Assembly (NCBI GenBank): GCA_934462715.1
Contig: CAKSIJ010000006.1
Coordinates: forward strand, 62,001 to 126,000
Reading direction: 5' to 3'
DNA length: 64,000 nucleotides
DNA from: an uncultured Clostridia bacterium
GTDB taxonomy: Bacteria; Bacillota; Clostridia; UBA1381
In this document: one piece after another, positions 1-7,383 of the stretch
Position numbering within the stretch: the first letter of the stretch is position 1
Layout: every line of letters begins with the position of its first letter
Position numbers and translations under genes: made by a program
Notes under the pieces: model-generated
What the model saw: the letters and a program-made list of their open reading frames with translations, nothing else
What the model was told of the DNA's origin: nothing
Databases searched by the model: none

Positions 1-1084
1 CCGTTTCGGTTTTGAGGAAACTACATATTTGCTCCTTTTCGGAGAGCTTCCGTCAAAGGAACAGCTTGAAAGGTTCTGCGGACTTTTATCGGACTACCGC
101 ACTCTGCCGACAAGCTTTGTAAGAGATATTATCATGAAAGCACCGTCACAGGATATGATGAACACTCTTGCAAGAAGCGTGCTTACGCTTTATTCTTATG
201 ATGAAAACCCTGACGATACTTCCGTGCCGAACGTTTTAAGACAATGCTTGCAGCTAATTGCGCTTTTTCCGCTGCTGTCGGTTTACGGTTATCAGGCTTG
301 CAACCACTACTTAAACGGCGACAGTTTGTTTATTCATACTCCGCCCAAAGAGCTTTCGACTGCCGAGACTATTTTATACACCTTAAGAGCGGACAAAAAC
401 TATACTCCGCTTGAAGCAAAAATACTCGATACCGCACTTGTTGTTCATGCGGAACACGGCGGCGGAAACAATTCGACGTTTACTACTCATGTTGTATCTT
501 CGTCCGGGACTGATACTTATTCGACTATTGCGGCTTCGCTCGGCTCTCTGAAAGGCCCCCGTCACGGCGGTGCCAACAAAAAGGTCGTGCAGATGTTTGC
601 GGACATGAAAGAAAAAATATCTGACTGGACAAGTGAAGAACAGGTTAAAAATTATTTGCAGGGTATTTTGAACAAAACCGAATTTGACCATTCCGGTTTG
701 ATTTACGGAATCGGTCATGCGGTTTACACGATTTCCGATCCGAGAACAACTATTCTCAAAAAAATGATAAGACCTCTTGCTGAGGAAAAGGGACGTGTTG
801 AAGAATTGGAGCTTTACAACATGGTGGAAAGAATTGCTCCGGAGCTGTTAAAGGATAAAAGAAACAGAGCAGTCAGCGCCAACGTTGATTTTTACAGCGG
901 TCTTATTTACAGTATGCTCGGACTTCCGATTGAACTGTTTACCCCTATTTTTGCGATAGCAAGAATTTCGGGGTGGAGCGCTCACAGGGTTGAGGATATT
1001 TTAAACGCAGGAAAAATCATCAGACCGGCATACAAGAATGTGCAAAAGCACGTGTCTTATCTGCCTATGGACAAAAGAAGCTGA
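1..1084 (+). CDS. gltA: Citrate synthase, 5'-truncated by window edge
   Basis: Condenses acetyl-CoA and oxaloacetate to citrate, the entry to the oxidative TCA branch (in anaerobes mainly for 2-oxoglutarate/glutamate). The frame is open from base 2, so the true start lies outside the window. Family landmarks visible in order are the active-site block HAEHGGGNNST, then GPRHGGAN, then the catalytic GHAVYTISDPR segment and the DFYSG motif near the C-terminus. About 360 residues are present, so roughly 90-100 N-terminal residues are missing. The gene is followed by its own terminator. Family assignment is secure; whether the enzyme is re- or si-type cannot be read here, but the fold is the classical si-type family. 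Confidence 0.95.
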   Translation, partial: RFGFEETTYLLLFGELPSKEQLERFCGLLSDYRTLPTSFVRDIIMKAPSQDMMNTLARSVLTLYSYDENPDDTSVPNVLRQCLQLIALFPLLSVYGYQACNHYLNGDSLFIHTPPKELSTAETILYTLRADKNYTPLEAKILDTALVVHAEHGGGNNSTFTTHVVSSSGTDTYSTIAASLGSLKGPRHGGANKKVVQMFADMKEKISDWTSEEQVKNYLQGILNKTEFDHSGLIYGIGHAVYTISDPRTTILKKMIRPLAEEKGRVEELELYNMVERIAPELLKDKRNRAVSANVDFYSGLIYSMLGLPIELFTPIFAIARISGWSAHRVEDILNAGKIIRPAYKNVQKHVSYLPMDKRS

Positions 1085-1104
1085 TTATTCAACCGGTTAT
1101 ATTT

Positions 1105-1143
1105 GTGTCCCTTTTTCAAACGGAAAAGGGACACAGTTTTTTT
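1105..1143 (+). terminator. Rho-independent terminator of citrate synthase gene
   Basis: An 11-bp stem (GTGTCCCTTTT at 1105-1115 with its complement at 1124-1134) is followed directly by a run of seven T. It lies 21 bases after the stop codon. Confidence 0.85.
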
Positions 1144-1320
1144 ATCATAATACGCACAAAATGTGCAAAAATACAATTTACAAAACAGTAACATTTTTTG
1201 CTTTAAATATTCACATAAATATTGTATCATTATTACAAACATTAAAAAATGCAATGAATTGTTATTTTAAAACAGCCGCCGCATTTGCGGTGCCGATAAA
1301 TTATGAAAGGGTGCAGAATT

Positions 1321-2862
1321 ATGTTTGAAAAAGAAAACGAATTAAACAATGCAGCTGCGGAAAATGAGGTTAAAGAAGAAAACAGTTTTACACAAAACGA
1401 CAGCGGAGAGAGCTATACGAACGATACCGTATATGGCGATTCGGAGAATGGCGGCTGTACGGCAGAGCCTGTTGATGAAACAATTGAAATTCCTTATCAT
1501 GAGCTGAAAAACGAGACGGTTGAGAAAGAACCCAAAAAGAAAAAGGGCAAATTGCTTTTAAAGGTTGTTGCTCTCGCCGTAGTATTCGGAATTATTGCCG
1601 GATCTGTAACGGCAGTGACAAATGTAGGTATTTCTAAAATTGCAAATTCAAGAATCAAAATCGCTTCCACACAAGGAGTTTTAACAAAAAGCGATTCGGG
1701 ATCGGCTGATTCGGATATAGCGGATATTGTTGAGGAATGTATGCCGTCTGTTGTTTCTATCACAAATAAAAGCGTTACCGAAGTAATGACCTTTTTCGGA
1801 AAATATGCACAGGAAAATGTCAGCAGCGGTTCGGGTATTATAGTCGGAAAAAATGATTCGGAGCTTCTTATTGTGACGAACTATCATGTTATAGCAGATT
1901 CTCAGGAACTGAGCGTAGTATTTTCAGATACGAGAACCGCTCCCTCAGAAAACGGAAGCACTTCCGCATCGGGGCAGGACGATCAGCAAAACGATTCGGG
2001 TGTTACAAAGGACTCTGCCGCTAAGGACGTATTGACGGCTCAGGTTAAGGGCTATGATTCGGACAAGGATCTTGCGGTTGTATCAATAAAGTTAAGTGAT
2101 ATTTCCTCAGAGCTGATGTCCAAAATCAAGGTTGCAACGATCGGGGATTCTTCATTGTTAAGACCGGGCGAAAGAGTTATAGCAATCGGCAATGCTCTCG
2201 GCTACGGAAAGTCTGTAACAACCGGTATTGTAAGCGCTACCAACAGGGACGTTACTCTTGATTCACAGACAACGGCAGGAAAGACGGTAACCAACAAATT
2301 TATTCAGACAGACGCAGCCATAAACGGCGGCAACAGCGGCGGTGCGCTTTTGAATATGAACGGCGAGGTAATCGGTATAAATTCCGTCAAGATTGTTTCG
2401 AGCGGAGTTGAGGGTATGGGATACGCTATTCCTATTTCGGATGTTCAGTCAATTATAGATAATCTCATGCTCAGAGAAACAAGAGAAGCGGTTGACGAAG
2501 ACAAGCAGGGCTTCCTCGGCATTACCTTTGAAGATGTTGATTCAAGTATCGCCGAAGCCTACGGTATGCCTGCCGGAGTATTTGTAAAAACCGTTACTGC
2601 CGGTTCTGCCGCTGAAAAAGCCGGAATTAAAAAAGGCTTTATCATAACTGCTTTTGACGGATATTCGGTAAATTCGGGTGCGGAGCTTCAGAACAGGCTG
2701 ACCTACTATAAGGCCGGTGAAACAAAGAAGATTACGGTTCAGGTTCACGGCGAAAATGGATATGAGGAGAGAGAGCTTACGGTAACTCTTGATTCGAGGA
2801 AAAAATCTGTAGAAAAAATGCAGCAGGATCAGCAGCAACAAAATGACGGCAACGGTCAGTAA
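1321..2862 (+). CDS. htrA: Membrane-anchored HtrA/DegP-type serine protease with PDZ domain
   Basis: Extracytoplasmic quality-control protease of the trypsin-like S1C family. The 513-residue product has a long acidic, charged cytoplasmic N-terminus (1-70), a lysine patch and one membrane anchor (about 78-99), then the protease domain with catalytic triad His189 (TNYHV), Asp250 (DSDKDLAVV) and Ser339 (GNSGG), and a PDZ domain (about 397-490). The tail is glutamine-rich. The oxyanion segment reads NGGNSGG where most HtrAs have NPGNSGG. An insert of about 35 residues rich in Ser/Asp/Gln sits between His and Asp. Start 1321 was chosen because AAAGGGTG at 1304-1311 is correctly spaced for it; an upstream in-frame ATG at 1303 has no SD. 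A second HtrA is encoded at 27193. Confidence 0.92.
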   Translation: MFEKENELNNAAAENEVKEENSFTQNDSGESYTNDTVYGDSENGGCTAEPVDETIEIPYHELKNETVEKEPKKKKGKLLLKVVALAVVFGIIAGSVTAVTNVGISKIANSRIKIASTQGVLTKSDSGSADSDIADIVEECMPSVVSITNKSVTEVMTFFGKYAQENVSSGSGIIVGKNDSELLIVTNYHVIADSQELSVVFSDTRTAPSENGSTSASGQDDQQNDSGVTKDSAAKDVLTAQVKGYDSDKDLAVVSIKLSDISSELMSKIKVATIGDSSLLRPGERVIAIGNALGYGKSVTTGIVSATNRDVTLDSQTTAGKTVTNKFIQTDAAINGGNSGGALLNMNGEVIGINSVKIVSSGVEGMGYAIPISDVQSIIDNLMLRETREAVDEDKQGFLGITFEDVDSSIAEAYGMPAGVFVKTVTAGSAAEKAGIKKGFIITAFDGYSVNSGAELQNRLTYYKAGETKKITVQVHGENGYEERELTVTLDSRKKSVEKMQQDQQQQNDGNGQ

Positions 2863-2910
2863 ACACGGATTTTGGTTGCTTTGACAAAGCTTTATATTAA
2901 CAATTAAAAT

Positions 2911-2974
2911 AAAAATGACTCGGTTTTTGGGACTTATTCCGTTGTACGGAAATGCCGAAACGAGTCATTTTTTT
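2911..2974. terminator. Bidirectional terminator between htrA and deacetylase gene
   Basis: A 12-bp stem (AAAAATGACTCG at 2911-2922, complement at 2961-2972) ends in T-runs in both directions. It serves the convergent genes on either side. Confidence 0.8.
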
Positions 2975-2982
2975 GTTTTTAA

Positions 2983-3861
2983 TTATTGCTGCATTGTCTT
3001 TTTTAACGCTTCGAGTATCTGAGGTACGCTTTTACTGTTTATTCTGTTGCAACGCTTTAATTGGTACAGGCATTGCGGATCATGTGTTACAAGACTTACC
3101 CCCTCCGAGCATGACAGACTTCCCTCAAAGCCCATATCATTTACCACAGACAGGGACGCATCGCTTATCAGACCGAACGGATATGTAAAAAGATTCGGTG
3201 TTATTCCAAGCTCCTCCTGCATTTTTGTCTGAAGCTTGCCGATGTCATTTTCAAAAATTTTGTGATATTCGTCCTCGCTTTCGCAGGAGAGTTTTTTACA
3301 GCCTTGTCTTGCGCCTTTCAGATTATGCATGGAATAGCTATGGTTCTGAAGCTCTATTCTGCCGCTTTTTAAAAGCTCACGGCAATCCTCCCAGTCGAGA
3401 TATGCATATGCCGGATTTTTATCGGGAGTTTCCGATGCAGTATCGGTATAATCCCCGACTATCGATATTATTGCTTTTGAATCGTATTTTTCCAGAAGCG
3501 GCAGCATATAAGCATAGTTGTTATAGAAGCCGTCGTCAAAGGTCAGCATTACGGGGTTGGGCGGAAGCTTGGCTTCGTTTTTTGTGTAATTTACAAGATC
3601 GGTAAAAAGCACTGTGTTATATCCGTTCTCTTTAAGGTATTTAATATCGCTTTCGAGATTATCCAGAGATACAATATATTTTTCGTTCGGATCAACGTGT
3701 TTTAAAACACTGTGATACATGAATACGGGAACGTACACTCCGTCAATGACATCGTTTGCGGCGGTCGGCACCGGGCTTCGGCAGAGCAAGACCCCGGTCA
3801 AAACCGCTGCGCAGCATATGGCAGTCAGAACTATATGTTTTAGCTTTATTACTGCAAAAAT
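2983..3861 (-). CDS. Secreted polysaccharide deacetylase (NodB/CE4 family), probable ATT start
   Basis: Removes N-acetyl groups from a cell-wall or surface polysaccharide; exact substrate unknown. The CE4 motifs are clear: TFDDGF (metal Asp and catalytic Asp), HSYSMH (metal His pair) and TYPFG. The N-terminus is a signal/anchor segment running up to LTGVLLC, a possible lipobox. The frame opens after a TGA at 3889-3891. There is no ATG or GTG before the mature domain; the first TTG (3799-3801) has no SD and would delete the signal. A strong SD (GGAGGGGG at 3870-3877) stands eight bases before ATT at 3859-3861, which I take as start. Product about 292 residues. The enzyme family is secure, the start is inference. 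Confidence 0.85.
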   Translation of the reverse strand: MFAVIKLKHIVLTAICCAAVLTGVLLCRSPVPTAANDVIDGVYVPVFMYHSVLKHVDPNEKYIVSLDNLESDIKYLKENGYNTVLFTDLVNYTKNEAKLPPNPVMLTFDDGFYNNYAYMLPLLEKYDSKAIISIVGDYTDTASETPDKNPAYAYLDWEDCRELLKSGRIELQNHSYSMHNLKGARQGCKKLSCESEDEYHKIFENDIGKLQTKMQEELGITPNLFTYPFGLISDASLSVVNDMGFEGSLSCSEGVSLVTHDPQCLYQLKRCNRINSKSVPQILEALKKTMQQ

Positions 3862-3908
3862 TTTAATTACCCCCTCCGGTATAGAACCTCAATTCTGCTG
3901 AGGTTTAT

Positions 3909-4604
3909 TTATTCTATATTGTGCTCCTTAAGCTCATCGGCTAATTTGTTTAAAGCACGCTTTTCTATTCTCGACACATAAGAACGTGAAATGTTCAGTT
4001 TTGTTGCGACCTCCCGCTGTGCAAGACGTTCGTTGCCGTACAAGCCGTATCTCCAGACGATAATATCCTTTTCTACATTGTTTAAAACCTTGTCGATTGC
4101 TTTATACAAGCTTGCGGAGGTCATTTTTAATGACAGGTTTTCTATTATATCTCCGCCTTCTGACGGAAGAATATCCGCAAATGTAAGGCTGTTTCCTTCT
4201 TTATCTGTCCCTATTGTTTCATCAAGCGACACCTCGTTGCTTAGCTTTTTTGAGCTTCTCAGGTGCATTAAAATTTCGTTTTCGATACATCTTGAAATAT
4301 ACGCCGACAGCTTTCTGTTTTTTTGATGATTAAACGTGTTTATACCCTTTATCAAGCCTATTATTCCGATCGATATTAAATCCTCGGAGTTGGATTCGCT
4401 GCTGTATTTTCTTGTGATATGTGCCACAAGTCTCAGATTATGCTCTATCAGTATATTCTTTGCATTTATATCTCCGCCGGCGTACATTTCAAGATATTTC
4501 CTCTCCTCCTCTGCCGACAAAGCTTTCGGAAATGCCGCACTTCCGCCGACAAAGCCCGTGAGAAACATTATTTGCTCAAACAACCGCATTAACAGTTCCA
4601 GCAT
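3909..4604 (-). CDS. sigK: Sporulation sigma factor SigK (pro-sigma-K)
   Basis: Late mother-cell RNA polymerase sigma factor that directs spore coat and cortex maturation genes. The 231-residue product starts with a hydrophobic pro-sequence (about 1-20, LELLMRLFEQIMFLTG), then AFPKALS and the region-2 core NLRLVAHI and DLISIGIIGLIKGI. Region 4 ends with the helix-turn-helix SRSYVSRIEKRAL. These blocks match SigK rather than SigE, SigF or SigG. The start at 4604 has a perfect SD (GGAGG at 4614-4618); the longer frame to 4649 has none. The gene is intact, unlike the skin-interrupted sigK of Bacillus subtilis and some Clostridioides. A SigE-type -10 (CATACAAT, 4688-4695, minus strand) lies upstream, but no good -35 could be placed. 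Confidence 0.93.
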   Translation of the reverse strand: MLELLMRLFEQIMFLTGFVGGSAAFPKALSAEEERKYLEMYAGGDINAKNILIEHNLRLVAHITRKYSSESNSEDLISIGIIGLIKGINTFNHQKNRKLSAYISRCIENEILMHLRSSKKLSNEVSLDETIGTDKEGNSLTFADILPSEGGDIIENLSLKMTSASLYKAIDKVLNNVEKDIIVWRYGLYGNERLAQREVATKLNISRSYVSRIEKRALNKLADELKEHNIE

Positions 4605-4955
4605 TTGCGTTAACCTCCAAGCTTGTTTTTTTTCAGCAGCATCGGGCAATGTACAGTCCGTGCCGGATTGATTAAGCTGTTGGTTAAATTGTATGCCCGG
4701 TGATATGCTTTTTTTCCTGTATGCTTATCCTTTTTTTATTTTTACAATTAACAATTATTTAATAAAATAATATATCATTTATAACAATTGAGAATTATAA
4801 TATAATTGTAAAAAGATAGGGGAAAGAAAAATGAACATCTGCTCCTGTAAAAATCCGGACAGATGCGTATAAGTAAATCGGATTTTTGGTAAATTGCTTT
4901 ATAGGCTTTTATTTTCAGAGCCGATAAAACGAGATAAAGATCGGAGGTTATTTAT
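4605..4955. other. AT-rich intergenic region between sigK and hsp20
   Basis: The region holds the sigK upstream control DNA (4605-4740), two overlapping TATAAT hexamers at 4796-4806 on the plus strand without a convincing -35, a possible micro-ORF (4831-4872) and a 9-bp hairpin (4849-4857 with 4879-4887) ahead of the hsp20 ribosome binding site. No CIRCE element (the HrcA operator) is visible. Confidence 0.5.
4831..4872 (+). CDS. Possible 13-residue Cys-rich leader peptide upstream of hsp20
   Basis: ATG at 4831 follows a purine-rich GGGGAAAG at 4819-4826 and encodes MNICSCKNPDRCV, with three cysteines in thirteen residues. The coding sequence overlaps the left arm of a hairpin whose right arm ends in a short T-run (4883-4887). 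This arrangement resembles a translated attenuator leader, but coding is unproven. Confidence 0.22.
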   Translation: MNICSCKNPDRCV

Positions 4956-5411
4956 ATGTTTGAAATGAGACCTTTTAACAGAAAGAATAGTATGAGAAGC
5001 TACAATCCGTTCCGTGAAATGGAGGATATGGAACGTCATTTCTTTGACGAGCCGTTTGGATTCTTTAATTCAAATTCGCTTGCGGAATTTAAAACCGACA
5101 TCACCGACAACGGTACCGAATATGTACTGGAAGCGGACTTGCCCGGTTTCAAAAAAGAGGACATTCACCTTGATCTGAACGGTGATGTACTGACCGTAAA
5201 GGCTGAACGCCATTCGGAATATGAGGATAAGGACAAGAAAAACAACTATATCAGATGTGAACGCTCTTACGGCTCTTATTCAAGGCAGTTTGACGTTTCC
5301 GGCGTCAAAACCGATGAAATAAAGGCTAAATACCGTGACGGTATTCTGACGCTGAGTATGCCGAAAAAAGCAGCCTTAAACGAAAAATCGAGACATTTGG
5401 AAATCGAATAA
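4956..5411 (+). CDS. Small heat-shock protein, Hsp20/alpha-crystallin family
   Basis: ATP-independent holdase chaperone that binds unfolding proteins in the cytoplasm. The 151-residue product has the usual layout: a variable N-terminus rich in Phe/Arg/Met (1-45), and the alpha-crystallin domain (about 47-142) with VLEADLPGF near its start and the conserved end motif YRDGILTLSMPK. The C-terminal tail lacks a clear IxI motif. SD CGGAGG precedes the ATG at seven bases. No CIRCE palindrome is visible; the leader instead carries the hairpin and micro-ORF noted above. Monocistronic, with a terminator immediately downstream. Confidence 0.93.
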   Translation: MFEMRPFNRKNSMRSYNPFREMEDMERHFFDEPFGFFNSNSLAEFKTDITDNGTEYVLEADLPGFKKEDIHLDLNGDVLTVKAERHSEYEDKDKKNNYIRCERSYGSYSRQFDVSGVKTDEIKAKYRDGILTLSMPKKAALNEKSRHLEIE

Positions 5412-5440
5412 TACTTTTAATAACGGTCAATATGATTTTG

Positions 5441-5477
5441 CCGCAGTGTAGCCCGGTGTTGCACTGCGGTTCTTTTT
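5441..5477 (+). terminator. Terminator of hsp20
   Basis: An 8-bp GC-rich stem (CCGCAGTG at 5441-5448, CACTGCGG at 5462-5469) is followed by a T-run. Confidence 0.8.
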
Positions 5478-5490
5478 TTATTATGCAATA

Positions 5491-5504
5491 TGAACAAATG
5501 TTCG
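5491..5504. promoter_or_regulatory. LexA (SOS) box-like palindrome upstream of phage cluster
   Basis: TGAACAAATGTTCG has the perfect GAAC-N4-GTTC core and matches 13 of 14 positions of the Gram-positive SOS box consensus CGAACRNRYGTTYG. It lies 52 bp upstream of the -35 of the phage-cluster promoter and just upstream of a weaker promoter-like pair (TTGTCA 5507-5512, TATAAT 5527-5532, spacing only 14). Confidence 0.55.
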
Positions 5505-5555
5505 TATTGTCAGTTGCATAGGTATATATAATTCGCCATAAATTGCATAATGCTA

Positions 5556-5584
5556 TTGACAAAGTGGGTTTGATATGGTATAAT
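5556..5584 (+). promoter_or_regulatory. Consensus SigA promoter driving the phage-derived operon
   Basis: TTGACA (5556-5561), a 17-bp spacer and TATAAT (5579-5584): a full match to the vegetative consensus. The -35 overlaps the left arm of a 15-bp perfect inverted repeat (5543-5557, with 5676-5690). Four copies of TTGCATA/TATGCAA lie in the region at 5482, 5514, 5543 and 5684. A promoter this strong is probably repressed. Confidence 0.85.
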
Positions 5585-5705
5585 ACAGAAAAAATCAAAC
5601 AAAACAGCTGCTTTGAACACAAATACCTTTATGATAAATATTTTATATCATTTGGGTATTAAAAATTACTACATTAATAGCATTATGCAACACAGGGAGT
5701 TTTTT

Positions 5706-6173
5706 ATGATTTTATCTACCGACGACAACATACGTTTGCTTATTCATTACATGGCAAGGGACGGTTTCGATGAAACGGAAATTTCCAAAAGGCTCAATTT
5801 GAAAGTTTCTTACATAAAAAAGCTGATTAAAAATGATAAGGATATTATCCGCGATATAGAGTATGCAAAGCTGCTTACTGATTATCGCGTTGAGGATTCC
5901 TTATTAAAAAAGGCGCTCGGAGATACCGTTACCGAAACAAAAACTACCGAAAAAGGTTCGGGAAGTGAAACAATAACAAATACAAAGGAAGTGCCTGCCG
6001 ATACTTCCGCAATTCAATTCTGGCTTAAAAACCGCTGCCCCGACAAGTGGAATGAAAAGGTCCCGGGCGACGAGGGAACAATTCAAAGACTTGAGAAAAT
6101 TTTCGAGGCAATAGACAAAAAAGCCGGAATCAATGACAAAAACAAAAGCAGGCGTAAAAATAACGATGTATGA
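5706..6173 (+). CDS. terS: Phage terminase small subunit
   Basis: DNA-recognition subunit of the packaging motor. The 155-residue product has a helix-turn-helix near the N-terminus (about residues 18-42, DETEISKRLNLKVSYIKKL), a middle helical region typical of TerS oligomerisation, and a strongly basic tail. Start 5706 was chosen because AGGGAG stands before it; an earlier in-frame ATG at 5613 would place the gene start across the regulatory inverted repeat and has no SD. It is the first gene of the cluster, 39 bases before terL. Sequence identity is moderate, so position next to terL is part of the argument. Confidence 0.8.
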   Translation: MILSTDDNIRLLIHYMARDGFDETEISKRLNLKVSYIKKLIKNDKDIIRDIEYAKLLTDYRVEDSLLKKALGDTVTETKTTEKGSGSETITNTKEVPADTSAIQFWLKNRCPDKWNEKVPGDEGTIQRLEKIFEAIDKKAGINDKNKSRRKNNDV

Positions 6174-6212
6174 AAACATCGATGCCGCCGATTGCGGCAG
6201 AACGGAGAATTT

Positions 6213-7379
6213 ATGGATTTCAGCGAAAAACAAATGGAATACTGGCGATGTGCAACTCACCGATGGAACATTAAGCAAGGCGCAACGAGAAGCGGCAAAA
6301 CCTTTCTTGACTATTATCTCATTCCAAAGCGGATTATGAACTGCAAGGGAAACGGGTTAATTGTTCTGCTCGGGAACACCAGAAACACTCTGGACAGAAA
6401 CATTCTTGAACCGATGAGAAGCATTTGGGGTGATGAGCTTGTAGGGAAAATAAGCTCGGACAATACCGTTATGCTGTTTTCAAAAAAGGTTCATGCTTTG
6501 GGTGCCGACAAGGTTTCACAGGTGCAGAAGCTCCAGGGCTCGGGCATTGAATACTGCTACGGAGATGAAATAACCACTTGGTGCGAAGATGTATTTTCAA
6601 TGCTGAAATCAAGACTTGACAAGCCTAATTCTTTATTTGACGGCACCTGCAATCCGGATTCTCCGAACCACTGGTTCAAAAAATTTCTTGACAGTGACGC
6701 TGATATTTTTGCGCAGCATTACACCATAGACGACAATCCCTTTAACAGTCCGGATTTTGTGGATAATCTGAAAAAGGAATACACCGGTACGGTATACTAT
6801 GACAGATTTATTCTCGGGAAATGGGCTGCGGCAGAAGGATTGGTCTACCCTATGTTCTCTCCCGAAAAGCATATCAGAACCTTTGATGAGGATCCGAACG
6901 GAGAATATTACATTTCGGTAGACTATGGTACCGTTAATCCGACTTCTATGGGATTGTGGTGTAAAAAAGGTAAAGACGCAGTGAGAGTCAGAGAGTGTTA
7001 CTATGACAGCAGAAAAGAGCTTAAGCAGCTTACAGATGAGGAATATTACTCTATGCTGTGCGAACTGGCAAAGGGGCATGACATTCGTTATGTAATAATT
7101 GACCCGTCGGCTGCAAGCTTTATTGCAACTATCAGAAAACATGACAGATTCATTGTCAAAAAAGCGGACAACAGAGTTCTCGACGGCATACGCTTATGCG
7201 CTACTCTTTTGTCGGCAGACAGGCTCAGCTTTTCAAGGGTATGCAAGGATACCTTCAGGGAATTTGGGTCTTACTGCTGGGACTGCGAGAGCGTTGAGGA
7301 CAAGGTAATTAAGAAAAACGATCATGCTATGGACGAAATGCGCTATTTCTGTCAAAGTGTGATGAGAAAAGCAAGGTGA
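6213..7379 (+). CDS. terL: Phage terminase large subunit (PBSX/SPP1-type TerL)
   Basis: ATPase and nuclease that pumps DNA into the procapsid. In the 388-residue product the Walker A motif GATRSGKTF lies at about 23-31, Walker B with catalytic acid (YGDEITTW) at about 116-123, and the RNase-H-like nuclease domain opens with SVDYG (Asp237). Length is slightly below the usual 410-430 but all motor and nuclease motifs are present. Start 6213 was chosen for the ACGGAG SD; the 6192 TTG lacks one. The leader contains a GC hairpin followed by GCGGCAGAACGGAG, a motif seen upstream of several host genes. The motor class suggests headful packaging, which is compatible with packaging of non-phage DNA. 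Confidence 0.92.
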   Translation: MDFSEKQMEYWRCATHRWNIKQGATRSGKTFLDYYLIPKRIMNCKGNGLIVLLGNTRNTLDRNILEPMRSIWGDELVGKISSDNTVMLFSKKVHALGADKVSQVQKLQGSGIEYCYGDEITTWCEDVFSMLKSRLDKPNSLFDGTCNPDSPNHWFKKFLDSDADIFAQHYTIDDNPFNSPDFVDNLKKEYTGTVYYDRFILGKWAAAEGLVYPMFSPEKHIRTFDEDPNGEYYISVDYGTVNPTSMGLWCKKGKDAVRVRECYYDSRKELKQLTDEEYYSMLCELAKGHDIRYVIIDPSAASFIATIRKHDRFIVKKADNRVLDGIRLCATLLSADRLSFSRVCKDTFREFGSYCWDCESVEDKVIKKNDHAMDEMRYFCQSVMRKAR

Positions 7380-7383
7380 AAAT

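Noticed and set aside
3198..3605. 135-codon plus-strand frame within the deacetylase gene
   Set aside because: Opposite strand of clear CE4 motifs; no ribosome binding site.
4605..4955. CIRCE (HrcA) element for hsp20
   Set aside because: No TTAGCACTC-N9-GAGTGCTAA or near match.
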